Assembly: GCA_030038475.1 (NCBI GenBank)
Contig: JASHOU010000010.1
Span: forward strand, 1-64,000
Source of the DNA: Terriglobales bacterium
GTDB taxonomy: Bacteria > Acidobacteriota > Terriglobia > Terriglobales > Acidobacteriaceae
Direction: 5' to 3'
DNA: 64,000 bases
Made by a program: the position numbers and the translations under genes. Below the pieces are notes generated by a model that was not told where the DNA came from, did not search any database, and saw only the letters and a program-made list of their open reading frames with translations. Below are positions 1-9,299 of the stretch, in pieces (within the stretch, counting starts at the first letter, position 1; every line of letters starts with the position of its first letter).

Positions 1-2014
1 GGCAGCGCGAAAGCTCGCGCGAAAGATGCACGAACAACGAGCGCGCATTCGGCAATCCGGTTAGGTAATCGGTAGTGGCCGAATCCTCCGCCTGCTGGTA
101 CTTGAGCGCGTTTTCCACCGAGAGTGCGATCTTCGAGCTCACCGCGAGCAGAATGCGCAGATGATCCGCTGAAAAAGCGTTGCGTTCGGCGCGATACATG
201 GCGAGAACTCCGACGCCGCCGTTAAGGCCCTCGAGAGGCACGGCAAGAACCGAGCGCAGCGTGGTGAATTTCGCGTGATCGCCCACCACATACCCAGCTT
301 CAGCCTCAGGGTCGCCATTGACAATCGGCTTGCGCTTCTCCGCGACCCAGCCGCACAATCCCTCGCCCATACCGATGGTTAGCGACGAGAGCAGCCGGAA
401 GTTGTCGCCGCTCACCAGTTCGGGAATGAGCCGGCCGCCCTTCAGCAGGAAGACAGCCATCGAATCGTACGGAATCATTTTGCGCAACCGCACAGAAAGC
501 ACCGAAAGCGTTTCGCCGAGGCTCAGCGAGTTGCCCAGGTCCTGGCTCAACTCGAACATGACTTGCGCTTCCTGGCGCGCCGAGGCAATCGACGACAGAA
601 AACCCGATTCATTCGCCAGGTCCGCAACCGGCGTCAATGCCTCGAATCCAGGCGACAGTTCAGGCATCGATTCCACTCGCTGTTCACGCGCCATCGCCGC
701 CTTTTCCACCGTCGTCGAATTCGACTTTGCCATCGCGTCCAGTTCGCGGTAGCGCCGTTTGAGCACCTCTACCACCCGCGGGTCGAAAGCCGAACCCGCC
801 ATCGACGCCACTTTTTCCATGGCGGCATCGAGCGAGACAGCACCTTGATACTGACGATCGGAGGACAACGCATCCAGGCAATCCACGGCAGCAAGCACAC
901 GCGCGCCGCGCGGAATCCGTTCTCCGCTCAGTCCGTCGGGATATCCGCTCCCATCCCAGCGCTCGTGGTGCGAACGCACGATGGGCGCGACCGGATAAGG
1001 AAATGCAACGCGCTGGAGAATTTCCGAGCCCACCAGGGTATGGATCTTCATCTTTTCGAATTCTTCCGGAGTCAGGCGTCCGGGCTTATTGATGATGTGT
1101 TCGGGAATTGCCAGCTTGCCGATATCGTGCAGCAATGCGGCCGCGCGCAGGGCTTCGATCTCCTCTTCGGAAAAACCCAATTCCTTGGCGACCTCAACCG
1201 CGAACACGCGCACCCGTTTCAAATGCTGATGCGAAGTGTGATCCTTGGCTTCGATGGCCAGCGCCAGCGATTCAATGGTGCGCAAGTGCAGGGCGGCCAC
1301 GTCCTCGGCGTGACCCTTTTCGATTTCCACTTGCTTCTTTTCCGCCGCGAGTTTGGCGAGATAAAGGTGATACGAGCGATAGACCCAGTACACCAGCGTC
1401 ACTACCAGCAGTGAGGTCTGCCATCCTACTCGTTGGCTCAGAAAACCGACCGCAAACACTACCGCGGCCCCGACCATGTAGAACGGAAATGACCAGAAAT
1501 GGCATTCACCCCACACTTTGTGTGCTGGCTTATGTTCCGTGACCGCGATGATCGCAGCAACTGGGAAAGTATTTGCCAGAAAAAAAACCAGAGAGGTGAA
1601 AATCAGAAGCGGCAGCGTGCCCGCGCCAAGTATCCGCTGCAAATCATGATACGCCAAGTATGACAGGACAATGGCATTGGCCATCATACTGAAGACGTTG
1701 AATACGATCTTGATGGGAATCAGTTTCTGCTTGGTGCCAAACACGCATTGCGCGAGCGTCGCTGTGCAGCCCAGAACCAGCGTCTCGGGAAGATTCAGCT
1801 CGAGGACGCCCAGTAAGATGAACAGGAAATTCACCGACATCGTGCCGTCGAGGCCGGGCAGCTGAATCTTCAGCGTGGAAGCGACAACCGCGACCAGCAG
1901 ATAACAGATGAATCGCGACAGGTCGACACTTTGCCAGTGCCATAGCGAATAGCCCAGCACCCACATGCCGAGCGCCGCCGTGACTCCGATAAACAGTCTT
2001 GCCCGCGTGGACAT
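1..2014 (-). CDS. Membrane HD-GYP / GAF / GGDEF signalling protein (3' truncated by window)
   Basis: Likely cyclic-di-GMP turnover protein. The start is ATG at 2014; an in-frame TGA lies 24 bases upstream. About 220 N-terminal residues are hydrophobic with several membrane spans (MASE-like sensor). An HD-GYP domain follows (about 240-420) with intact HDIGK, HHERWDGSGYPDG and a following D-x-L-D region, so phosphodiesterase activity is expected. A GAF domain (about 465-620) precedes the start of a GGDEF domain (TDYLTGLPNARS), which the window edge cuts. Whether the cyclase GGDEF motif is intact cannot be seen. The gene is divergent from the sigma-54/PilZ regulator at 2353, so both may serve one c-di-GMP circuit. 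Domain calls are from motifs; the substrate is inferred from the family. Confidence 0.85.
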   Translation of the reverse strand, partial: MSTRARLFIGVTAALGMWVLGYSLWHWQSVDLSRFICYLLVAVVASTLKIQLPGLDGTMSVNFLFILLGVLELNLPETLVLGCTATLAQCVFGTKQKLIPIKIVFNVFSMMANAIVLSYLAYHDLQRILGAGTLPLLIFTSLVFFLANTFPVAAIIAVTEHKPAHKVWGECHFWSFPFYMVGAAVVFAVGFLSQRVGWQTSLLVVTLVYWVYRSYHLYLAKLAAEKKQVEIEKGHAEDVAALHLRTIESLALAIEAKDHTSHQHLKRVRVFAVEVAKELGFSEEEIEALRAAALLHDIGKLAIPEHIINKPGRLTPEEFEKMKIHTLVGSEILQRVAFPYPVAPIVRSHHERWDGSGYPDGLSGERIPRGARVLAAVDCLDALSSDRQYQGAVSLDAAMEKVASMAGSAFDPRVVEVLKRRYRELDAMAKSNSTTVEKAAMAREQRVESMPELSPGFEALTPVADLANESGFLSSIASARQEAQVMFELSQDLGNSLSLGETLSVLSVRLRKMIPYDSMAVFLLKGGRLIPELVSGDNFRLLSSLTIGMGEGLCGWVAEKRKPIVNGDPEAEAGYVVGDHAKFTTLRSVLAVPLEGLNGGVGVLAMYRAERNAFSADHLRILLAVSSKIALSVENALKYQQAEDSATTDYLTGLPNARSLFVHLSRELSRC

Positions 2015-2352
2015 AGGTGGACCCGCACCCGCCCCTCAAGTCGCAATTTGGCCGCTTTGGCTACCGTCGCAAGCGGCTCCAAACGCGGCTAACGTTACAA
2101 TTCTCCGCTTGTAACCGATGGTAGTTCAGTATTGTAGAAGCATAGAACTTACCGACGTAACTGGCTCTGCGTGCAGTCAGCATAGTGTTAGTTACTTCAG
2201 TGTGGCCATTTGTACATAACTCTTCAGCCGGACGCTTATGATTGTGACAGCAACTAAACGGGCGACTATTTGCGCCTGACATTGATGTCCGAAGTTAGTA
2301 AGTCCGGCGGTTACATCGCCGCTTGACATTTCCCTGGACGTAACAACAAGAA
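2015..2352. other. Divergent intergenic region
   Basis: This gap of about 340 bases separates the HD-GYP gene (minus) and the sigma-54/PilZ regulator (plus). It must hold both promoters. A TTGACA-like hexamer lies at about 2323 but has no good -10 partner. A small GGCG/CGCC hairpin lies just before it. No RNA gene or convincing ORF is visible. Confidence 0.5.
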
Positions 2353-4200
2353 ATGCCAACTTCATCGAAGACTTCGCCAGCTGCTAGCGCGCTGAAACCT
2401 GCGCCAGGGAGCCAGTCGGGCCACAATTCGGTTCCGAATGGTTCTGTTCCGCCTGCTTCCATTCCGCCCGCTCCCGTTTCGATGGAGGAGATCGCCCATT
2501 CCGATGCAGCGCCCACACTACCGGAAGCGATCCTCACCGCCGACCTTCATGGAACGATCCTGAATTGCAACCAGGGTTTTGATCGCTATGGCTTTGCGCC
2601 GAAAGATCTCATCGGAAGAAACATCGCCGACATCTACGACACTGGACCGCAAACCACCTTTCCCACAGGCGTTTTGGCCGCAGTTCTCGAACAAGGGCGA
2701 TTCGAGGCCGCATTCCGCTGCCGAGCAAAGGCGGGACCGGCGCTCGACGTTTGCCTCTGCCTGACGCTGCTGCGCGATGCGAACGCGGCTCCGGCCGCCA
2801 TACTCGCATTCACCATCGAGCGGAGTGACATCAAGCCTGGCCATGAGGTGCCGCGAACTCACGCCGCCGGCCCAGTCCCACTGGCGCGACGCGAAATCGG
2901 AGGAATGCAATTTCTGATCGCCAGCCCGATTATGCATAAGTTTATGGGCATGGTCGACCGCGTCGCCGGGCACACCGAGACCGTCCTCGTAACCGGCGAA
3001 ACTGGCACGGGTAAAGAGTTGGTGGCGCGCACCATCCACGAATCCTCCCACCGGCAAAATCAAGCGTTGGTCGATATCAACTGTGCCGCCCTCCCCGAAC
3101 ATCTAGTGGAAAGCGAGCTTTTCGGTTACGAGAAGGGAGCTTTCAGCGGCGCCGATTCTTCCAAGCCCGGCCTGTTTGAGTTGGCCGACAAGAGCACGAT
3201 TTTTCTCGATGAAATTGGCGAGCTGCAGCCGCAAATTCAGGTGAAACTGCTGCGCGTCTTAGACGGTGCGCCCTACTACCGTTTGGGTGGAAACCGAAAA
3301 ATTACCGTTGACGTGCGCGTAGTTGCGGCCACCAATCAGGATCTCGAACTGGCGGTCCAAGAGGGCCGTTTCCGCAAAGATCTCTTCCACCGTCTCAGCC
3401 AATTTCAGTTGCGCGTGCCGCCACTGCGCGAGCGCCCCGAAGATATTGCCGCGCTCGCCCGGCATTTTCTCTCATTGAAGGCGGTCGGCAAAACCTTCAC
3501 TCGCGACGCTCTCACGATTCTGCAAGCCCATCCCTGGCCGGGCAACATTCGCGAGTTGAGAAACCTGGTCGCAAAACTCGCCATGGCGAACGAGAACCCG
3601 CAGATCACAGCTGCGGAAGTTACCGTCGAATTGCATGGCGAACCTGCAGCCGCGGGCCGCGGCTCGAGCGCAGTGCCGCTCGGCAATCTCGAAAACATGG
3701 AAGAGCAGATGATTATCCGAGCGCTCGAGCAAACCAGCGGGCATCGCACTCAGGCCGCCGAGCAGTTGGGGATTTCGCGCCGCACGCTCAGCCGCAAACT
3801 CCGCGAGTATCAGATTGCCGTGCCTTCACCGAATTCTCCGGCCAAGCTCGGCATCATCAGCGAGGAACAGCAGAAATTCTTCCGCGCCAAAGTCAATCTT
3901 TCCGTGACTCTCAGAAATGCAAGCGGCAAAGAATTGCAAGTGCAGGCCGTCAACCTCAGCACCGGAGGCATGGGGCTTGACGTAGTAAGCAATCCCTCCG
4001 GTTTTGCCGGATTGGTCGACGTCAACTTTCTGCTGCCCGATAGCGACACCGTAATGCAGGCGAAAGGCCGCCTGGTATGGGCCGATGCACTGGGCCGGGC
4101 TGGCTTGCGTTTTGTTGTCATCGAACCCGCGTTGTTCGAGCAACTGCAACACTGGACCAATCGCAAAATGAAGGATGAAGGCTGGGAAACTCCCGCGTAA
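2353..4200 (+). CDS. PAS - sigma-54 AAA+ activator - Fis HTH - PilZ fusion
   Basis: Enhancer-binding transcription activator of 615 residues. Order: Pro/Ser-rich N-terminus; PAS-like sensor (about 55-155); AAA+ sigma-54 interaction domain with Walker A GETGTGKE (about 216) and Walker B IFLDEIGE; sigma-54 contact loop GAFSGA (about 262) instead of the usual GAFTGA; Fis-type HTH (about 450-490); and a C-terminal PilZ-like domain (about 510-600). In the PilZ part NLSTGGMG matches D/NxSxxG, but the RxxxR motif is incomplete (FFRAKVN), so c-di-GMP binding is uncertain. The AAGAA before ATG is a weak ribosome site. A PilZ appended after the DNA-binding domain is unusual. It suggests a regulator tied to the HD-GYP/GGDEF enzyme encoded divergently. 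Confidence 0.9.
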   Translation: MPTSSKTSPAASALKPAPGSQSGHNSVPNGSVPPASIPPAPVSMEEIAHSDAAPTLPEAILTADLHGTILNCNQGFDRYGFAPKDLIGRNIADIYDTGPQTTFPTGVLAAVLEQGRFEAAFRCRAKAGPALDVCLCLTLLRDANAAPAAILAFTIERSDIKPGHEVPRTHAAGPVPLARREIGGMQFLIASPIMHKFMGMVDRVAGHTETVLVTGETGTGKELVARTIHESSHRQNQALVDINCAALPEHLVESELFGYEKGAFSGADSSKPGLFELADKSTIFLDEIGELQPQIQVKLLRVLDGAPYYRLGGNRKITVDVRVVAATNQDLELAVQEGRFRKDLFHRLSQFQLRVPPLRERPEDIAALARHFLSLKAVGKTFTRDALTILQAHPWPGNIRELRNLVAKLAMANENPQITAAEVTVELHGEPAAAGRGSSAVPLGNLENMEEQMIIRALEQTSGHRTQAAEQLGISRRTLSRKLREYQIAVPSPNSPAKLGIISEEQQKFFRAKVNLSVTLRNASGKELQVQAVNLSTGGMGLDVVSNPSGFAGLVDVNFLLPDSDTVMQAKGRLVWADALGRAGLRFVVIEPALFEQLQHWTNRKMKDEGWETPA

Positions 4201-4363
4201 GCTCCGAGCGCCCAACCAGAACCAGTTCCACAGACAATTCAACACTTCGGTAACCTATTACTCCACGTCCTTTCGTGCCATTCTCTTTGAGTCGTCAGAA
4301 ACCTATCGACCGCGACCGCAGAACGAACTCCGCTACGGTCGAGGATCTCAAGTGAGGACATTC

Positions 4364-4864
4364 ATGTTGCAGTCTCCGGAATCGCAGTTCTCGCCAAACG
4401 CGGCCCCAGCCGCCAAGTACACTCCCGTAAAGCCAGCCACCTCACCCATGGATCAGGCCAACATCGGACGCTCGGTCGTCATCAAGGGTGAAGTGACGGG
4501 TGCGGAGTCGCTTTTCATCGACGGACGCATCGAAGGCACCATCAACTTTACCGGCAATCGTGTCACCGTCGGCCGCAACGGAAACGTCGCGGCGAACATC
4601 GTCGCCAAAGAAGTTGTCATCATGGGCAAGGTGCAAGGCAATGTCGATTGCGCCGATCGGCTGGACATCCGCAGCGAGGGCGCGCTCTCCGGCGATGTCA
4701 TAACCCATCGCATCAGCATCGAAGAAGGCGCGGTTCTGAAGGGTGGAGTCGAAGTGCGAGTTCCCGACAAGAAAGAACAGAAAACCCAGGAATTCGTTCA
4801 GCACAAGCAGGAAGCGCCGAAAGAAGCACCCAAATCCATGTCAGCAACCGCGGGCAACGCATAA
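4364..4864 (+). CDS. Bactofilin (cytoskeletal polymer protein)
   Basis: Bactofilin (DUF583/PF04519) of 166 residues, a beta-helical filament former at the inner face of the membrane, used elsewhere for cell shape, polarity or envelope synthesis. The core begins at IGRSVVIKGEVTG and shows the regular short hydrophobic beta-helix repeats (FIDGRIEGTI, VTVGRNGNV, VVIMGKVQGNV). Flexible Pro/Ala/Lys-rich tails flank it. A longer reading frame opens at 4175 inside the previous gene, but GTGAGGA 6-8 bases before ATG 4364 favours the shorter start. It follows the sigma-54/PilZ regulator by about 160 bases on the same strand and could be co-transcribed. Confidence 0.88.
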   Translation: MLQSPESQFSPNAAPAAKYTPVKPATSPMDQANIGRSVVIKGEVTGAESLFIDGRIEGTINFTGNRVTVGRNGNVAANIVAKEVVIMGKVQGNVDCADRLDIRSEGALSGDVITHRISIEEGAVLKGGVEVRVPDKKEQKTQEFVQHKQEAPKEAPKSMSATAGNA

Positions 4865-4979
4865 CTTCTCAAAACCAAATGCGGCAAAAACGATGGATTG
4901 ACGGAGCATGGGTCACCGGAGCGAGGATCGACGGCAGGTACACTGGGCACTCCATCGTTTTCTTCTTCTGCTGCATTGT

Positions 4980-5390
4980 CTACGCTTTCGGCTTGAAATT
5001 CAGAGATGCCGAATTCATGCAGTAGCGCAGTCCCGTCGGCCCCGGACCATCCGGAAACACGTGACCCAAATGCGCGTCGCAGCGCGCACAGCGCGCTTCG
5101 GTCCGCGTCATGCCATAACTGTTGTCGGTATGTTCCGTGATATTTTGCCGGTCAGCGGGAGCGAAAAAGCTGGGCCATCCTGTTCCCGAATCAAACTTTG
5201 TTTCCGAGCCAAATAATAGCGCTCCACAGCAGACGCAGTGATACGTTCCATCGTCGTGCTTGTTCCAGTATTGGCCCGTGAAAGCGCGTTCCGTACCGCT
5301 CGCGCGAGCTACCTGATACTGCTCCGGTGTGAGCTGCTCTCGCCACTCGGCATCGGTCTTCATGATCTTGTCGCTAACTTTCTCGGTCAT
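4980..5390 (-). CDS. msrB: Peptide-methionine (R)-S-oxide reductase
   Basis: Repairs methionine-R-sulfoxide in proteins with thioredoxin as electron donor. The whole SelR fold is present: a first zinc pair [14 protein letters not shown], a second zinc pair CARC, HLGHVF, and the catalytic cysteine in RYCMNSASL. The start is placed at 5390 because GGAG lies 8 bases upstream (GGAGAAATAACG then ATG); a longer frame to 5423 has no such site. No msrA is seen nearby. The product is probably cytoplasmic, since no signal peptide is present. Confidence 0.95.
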   Translation of the reverse strand: MTEKVSDKIMKTDAEWREQLTPEQYQVARASGTERAFTGQYWNKHDDGTYHCVCCGALLFGSETKFDSGTGWPSFFAPADRQNITEHTDNSYGMTRTEARCARCDAHLGHVFPDGPGPTGLRYCMNSASLNFKPKA

Positions 5391-5502
5391 CGTTATTTCT
5401 CCAAGCCTCGTATTTCCAGACATTTATCTTCCAGAAAATATGATGTAGCACCAGCGCGAAAGTTGCACGGCGCCGCCGAATTCTCGGAAATGAAAAAATT
5501 CC

Positions 5503-5566
5503 GATTCCGTGAGGGAATTTTTTTCGAAAAGCCCCGATCGCCGGAAACTTCGGCGATCTTTTTTTT
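5503..5566. terminator. Two T-flanked hairpins (possible bidirectional terminator)
   Basis: A perfect 8-bp hairpin GATCGCCG / CGGCGATC (5536-5558, 7-base loop) is followed by eight Ts. Just before it, a shorter ATTCC/GGAAT hairpin is followed by seven Ts, and on the minus strand AATTCC/GGAATT is followed by TTTT. The region lies downstream of the minus-strand gene at 5604 and upstream of msrB. The strongest T-tract points to the plus strand, where no complete gene ends. Confidence 0.45.
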
Positions 5567-5603
5567 ACTACAAAGCCGCCGCAACCGGCATTACCCTGGA
5601 TGC

Positions 5604-6134
5604 CTACTCGTATGGTTTCCCGTCCAGGTAAGTAGGCCCCTGCGTCAGCTCCTCAATCTGCCGGGTCAACCACCCAGACTTGGTGTAGACCCAGGTCTCG
5701 CGATGTTTTACATTTGTGACCAGCTCGTATGGACTTCCATCCTTCCGGTCCGGCACTGTCCGGACGAACTGTTGGTCCGTAACCACAACCGCCTTTCTGC
5801 CTCTTAGCTCAATGCACTCGATTCCTATCGTTGTCTTGTCGCTGACCGATAAAATCCAGTCGGAGTCACGTTTCATATCCTCCTCCAACCGTTTTCGGTC
5901 GAGGACGGTGCCATCCACCAATTTGACGGTCAAGTCGGGCGCGAAGTAATGCGTCTTGGCGGAGAAATCGTTGGCCTCAGCCGCTTCGATTGTTTCGTCG
6001 ATTCTCGACTGGATCTCCGCGCGCACGAAGCGTTCCTGGTCGGTCATCGGGGAATTGCGAGCGCAGGGGTCTTGAGCGAATCCCGCGGCTGAGCTCAGCA
6101 GCAGCAATATGGTGGTCCACGCAAACCTTTTCAT
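5604..6134 (-). CDS. Secreted NTF2/SnoaL-like protein
   Basis: A 176-residue protein with a clear Sec signal peptide (MKRFAWTT, hydrophobic run, cleavage near AGFAQ). The mature part, with an acidic helix (VRAEIQSRIDETIEAAEANDF) then alternating strands and WVYTKSGWLTRQIEEL near the end, resembles the NTF2/SnoaL (DUF4440) fold. No catalytic signature was recognised. AAAGGAATCC supports the ATG at 6134. Function unknown; periplasmic or secreted by inference. Confidence 0.7.
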   Translation of the reverse strand: MKRFAWTTILLLLSSAAGFAQDPCARNSPMTDQERFVRAEIQSRIDETIEAAEANDFSAKTHYFAPDLTVKLVDGTVLDRKRLEEDMKRDSDWILSVSDKTTIGIECIELRGRKAVVVTDQQFVRTVPDRKDGSPYELVTNVKHRETWVYTKSGWLTRQIEELTQGPTYLDGKPYE

Positions 6135-6249
6135 TGGATTCCTTTCGAGTAGATGATGAAGCCCGCAGTCGCACTATCCGGTAGGTACGCGGGCTAGGAG
6201 GAAAAAGTTCAGGCAGGCTTAATCAGGAATCCTGGATTTCGTCCGACGG

Positions 6250-6891
6250 CTAGTGTGCCAGCGGCTGATTCGACCCGAGCAACAGCCCGATGCCCGCCCG
6301 TTTGCGCAGCTCGGCCAGCAACGCATTGGCCGCGTTGAAGTAGGTAACGTTGGGATCGGATGTGTCCGCCCACACGGCGTCGTAAACAATCTTCGCCGCC
6401 TCTTTTCCGTCCATATGCAGAGCGGCTTCCATGCGGTCGGCCTGTTGACGCGCCTCGCTGTAGCAACTATGGCAGACTGCGGCCGGCTCGGTCGATCCCT
6501 GGTGCTGGTGTTCGAGAACGCAGCGGAAGTTCGCCGCGGCATTGATGTGCATGTGCGAAGCGAAAGCCTGCGACTTGAGTTCTTTCAGGTAACGTTCGCG
6601 CTCTTCGTCAATCTGCGCCTGGCTTGCTGCCACGGCCGCAGATGCAGCCGTGACATGCGCCACCGGGGCGTTCGGCGAAACGCGCTCCGCGGACTTGCAA
6701 ACCGGGCAAGACCGCATGTCGGCAGGGTAATAGGCGCGGCAGCGCGAGCAGGGAAGTCCGTAGCCGACCGCCTTGGCCTCTGGAGCCGAAACCTTCCCGG
6801 GCGCGTACACCGGCGGCATTCTCCGCTCCGGGCTGGTCAGCGCATTAGAGTGAACCTTCTCTCGTGATTGCTTGGCAGCGCTCGTTTCCAT
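6250..6891 (-). CDS. Hypothetical protein with paired zinc-ribbon cysteines
   Basis: A 213-residue cytoplasmic protein not assigned to a named family. It contains a treble-clef-like pair CSRCRAYYPADMRSCPVCK (about residues 48-66), an Ala-rich helix with coiled-coil character (about 85-115), and a second Cys/His cluster (CVLEHQHQGS then CHSC, about 124-143). The C-terminal part is helical. Two possible metal sites suggest a structural zinc protein. It lies between the secreted NTF2-like gene and the TPR gene on the same strand, with gaps too long for obvious coupling. Confidence 0.6.
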   Translation of the reverse strand: METSAAKQSREKVHSNALTSPERRMPPVYAPGKVSAPEAKAVGYGLPCSRCRAYYPADMRSCPVCKSAERVSPNAPVAHVTAASAAVAASQAQIDEERERYLKELKSQAFASHMHINAAANFRCVLEHQHQGSTEPAAVCHSCYSEARQQADRMEAALHMDGKEAAKIVYDAVWADTSDPNVTYFNAANALLAELRKRAGIGLLLGSNQPLAH

Positions 6892-7167
6892 ATCGATATC
6901 TGCCCCGGCGGCGCGAGGAGCTAGGAATGAGTCGCCGCCCCTGTTACGCCCTATTTTATGGTGGTTACCCGCAGCAAGCCATGCACTTCAGTGCACTCCA
7001 AAAAGTAATCCGTACACCGTGCTTGACAGCGCATCTCGCGGAGCCGGCGCTGGCCGAGAGACTATCGCACAAGTCCGTGACGGTAGCCTATTCCTGCGGA
7101 ACATTTGTGAAATGCCCGACTTGTGAGATGTTGACCACTCCGCATCGCCAGCGTTCCCTCCTGCGTC

Positions 7168-8745
7168 CTACTTTGTGGAGGTAATCAGCTTGACCACTTC
7201 CTGCATTCGGGCGCGGTAAAGATTCTGGCTGGGATCCATGCGCGAAGCGATTTCCAACTCGCCCAGAGCCTCTTCGTATTGGTTCAGAGCCATCAGGCAC
7301 GCGGCCAGCGAATAATGATTCTCGGCGCTCGGCTCAAGCCGCAGCGCCTCGCGAAATTCCTTTTCCGCCTCCAGCAGTTGCTGCGTATTGACAAGCGCGG
7401 TGCCAAGGTAATGGTGTCCCAGAGCGGACTCCGGGTTGAGGGTCACCGCCTCGTGCAGCACATCCACGGCTTCCCGGTCTTTTCCCGAAAGCAGCAGAGC
7501 CTGTCCCAGAACCCGGTGCTCGGCCGCTCCCGCGGGATTGGCCACTATGGCTAAGTGCAACTCGCGAATGGCCGAGGGAAAGTCACGCTTCGACATGTAA
7601 GCGCGGGCTAGACAGTTGTGACCGCCCTCCCACTCCGGACTTTGGCGATAGAGTTCCGTGAACTCTTTGATGGCGCCGTCGAAATCTTGCTTGTCGCATA
7701 GCGTGTTGCCAAGATTGTTGCGCACGCTGGCTTCGTCCGGCTTCAGGCGCTTGGCCGCGCGATATTCCGCGACAGCCTCGTCCAGTTTGCCCTGATCGTG
7801 GAGCACGACTCCCAGATTGCTGTGCGCCTCCCAGAAATCGGCTCGCAGACCCAAGGCGTGCCGATAGGCAACGGCTGCGCGCCGCAAGTCTCCACGATCC
7901 CGCAGCGTGATTCCCATATCGAAGTAAACATCGGCGTTGGCCGGCGAAGCTTCCGGCTCATGGGCCAGCGCTTCGTCGAAGGCGTGCAGCGCCGCGTCGT
8001 AGTGCCCATCGGCGTAGAGCGCTAGTCCCAGATAGCGATACGCCTCTGCGTTCTCGGGATCGATACTGAGCGCAGTTCGCGCTTCGGCGAGCGCATCATC
8101 GGCATCCTCGGTCCGGTAGAACAGGTAAGATAGCTGGCTGTGCGTCTCGGGAAAACCCGGCATCAGGCGCGCAGATTCGGTGAATTCATCCATCGCTTCG
8201 TCGAACCGGTCCTGCCGCCGCAACACGACCCCGAGCGCGAAGTGCAGCAACCCATTCTCCGTATCGCCGCTCGCGCAGCCGCTCTCGTCATTGCTTGCGT
8301 TGCGCAGCATAGCCCGGAGCTTGTCTTCAGCCGCGTTCAATTTCTTCTCGTGAACTAGGGCGGCAACTTGCGCAGCCTCGCTTGACCCAGCGTACGCAAG
8401 ATTGGCGCCTCCGTTGGCATTTGCATTCCCCTTGGCGCTTCGCTCCGAACTCAATGACAAGAGGCTTTGAATCAGCCCGGAATCGGCGCCCGCCGCCTGC
8501 AGTGCGCGAACGCACTGCCGGACGCATTGTGCGCTCGAAGTCGATCTCGAACCCGCCGTGCAGGAAAGTGCGTCATTTTTCGTCTGCGCCAGCCGCTCGA
8601 CCCGGGCGCTCGAGAGGCCGCCCGCCAACCACAGGAAAATGGCGTCGGATGAATCTGCGACCGGAGCCTGGTCCGCCCACGAGAAGGTCGCCGCCAACAA
8701 AAGCACAAGCCATCCGCAAACCGAACGTTGGACACAGTGCCGCAC
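7168..8745 (-). CDS. Exported TPR-repeat protein
   Basis: About 525 residues. The start is chosen as GTG 8745 because GGAGGA sits five bases upstream; a TTG at 8757 would put the ribosome site inside the gene. A signal peptide (MRHCVQRSVCGWLVLLLAATFSWA) leads to a low-complexity linker with four cysteines (about 60-85). About ten consecutive TPR units follow (about 160-510), recognisable by A-Y-LG and A-x-DP spacing (YRYLGLALYADGHYDAALHAFDEAL). Likely a periplasmic scaffold; the partner is unknown. The gene faces tatA divergently across a 275-base gap. Confidence 0.85.
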   Translation of the reverse strand: MRHCVQRSVCGWLVLLLAATFSWADQAPVADSSDAIFLWLAGGLSSARVERLAQTKNDALSCTAGSRSTSSAQCVRQCVRALQAAGADSGLIQSLLSLSSERSAKGNANANGGANLAYAGSSEAAQVAALVHEKKLNAAEDKLRAMLRNASNDESGCASGDTENGLLHFALGVVLRRQDRFDEAMDEFTESARLMPGFPETHSQLSYLFYRTEDADDALAEARTALSIDPENAEAYRYLGLALYADGHYDAALHAFDEALAHEPEASPANADVYFDMGITLRDRGDLRRAAVAYRHALGLRADFWEAHSNLGVVLHDQGKLDEAVAEYRAAKRLKPDEASVRNNLGNTLCDKQDFDGAIKEFTELYRQSPEWEGGHNCLARAYMSKRDFPSAIRELHLAIVANPAGAAEHRVLGQALLLSGKDREAVDVLHEAVTLNPESALGHHYLGTALVNTQQLLEAEKEFREALRLEPSAENHYSLAACLMALNQYEEALGELEIASRMDPSQNLYRARMQEVVKLITSTK

Positions 8746-9020
8746 AGAGTCCTCCAAATGGGTTTAAGACGCGAGAATTGCCCTGTGGCCAAAATAGTCT
8801 GCTGGCAGGACCTTCGATAGGTCACGGAAGTAATTTTTAGGTACATGGCCGGATGCAGCACTGCGACCAGTCTTCTCACGCAGCCGTAACCACGCGCGAA
8901 TGGCGACCGGGGTCGCGATGCAAACCCATCGCCGCGACTCCTTATGCTTTATTGGAGTACACTACAAATTGGCGTGTGTTGTCCGCCTTACCGGTGGCCT
9001 GCATCCGCTTCGGAGGCCTT

Positions 9021-9227
9021 ATGTTCGAAGGACTGTTTCAACCCATGCATCTGCTCATCATCTTCTTCATCGCACTGCTGGTGTTTGGTCCCCGGAAGCT
9101 GCCGGAGTTAGGCAAGGGCTTGGGCGAGGGCATTCGTGCGCTTAAGAACGGTATGAAGGATCAGGACGTAAAAGCAGAAAGCAAGCCGGACGCCAAGCCG
9201 GAGAACAAGCCCGAAAATCCTGCCTGA
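9021..9227 (+). CDS. tatA: Sec-independent translocase subunit TatA
   Basis: A 68-residue pore-forming subunit of the twin-arginine export system. One N-terminal membrane helix (HLLIIFFIALLVFGPRKLPEL) is followed by the amphipathic helix (GKGLGEGIRALKNGMKD) and a charged Pro/Lys tail, the standard TatA/E layout. CGGAGG lies five bases before ATG. tatB and tatC are not adjacent. The 3' side is interrupted 12 bases after the stop by the left end of a transposon, which probably removed the native terminator or a link to the DUF481 gene at 11902. Confidence 0.93.
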   Translation: MFEGLFQPMHLLIIFFIALLVFGPRKLPELGKGLGEGIRALKNGMKDQDVKAESKPDAKPENKPENPA

Positions 9228-9231
9228 TTCC

Positions 9232-9239
9232 ACGCATCC
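9232..9239. repeat. Target-site duplication, left copy
   Basis: ACGCATCC abuts the left inverted repeat, and the same 8 bases abut the right inverted repeat at 11731. The direct repeat can be read as 10 bases (CACGCATCCG) because the element's terminal G/C is ambiguous. Confidence 0.85.
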
Positions 9240-9267
9240 GGTAGTGGGTAGTTATCTTTTCCACAGG
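9240..9267 (+). repeat. Left terminal inverted repeat
   Basis: Starts GGTAGTGGG and ends TTTCCACAGG. It matches the complement of 11703-11730 at 24 of 28 positions (mismatches at positions 10, 12, 17 and 18). This is the probable transposase binding and cleavage end. Confidence 0.9.
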
Positions 9268-9299
9268 CTATCGCTTCTCAACTGGTTCCATGCCATCAT

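Noticed and set aside
318-1414. Plus-strand open frames of 144 and 283 codons
   Set aside because: They lie antisense to the HD-GYP/GAF gene, whose protein sequence is clearly conserved; composition is Arg/His-rich as in GC-rich shadow frames.
6864-7184. Plus-strand frames in the gap before the TPR gene
   Set aside because: Cys/Arg/Leu-rich, no ribosome site and no recognisable family; the 276-base gap shows nothing else.
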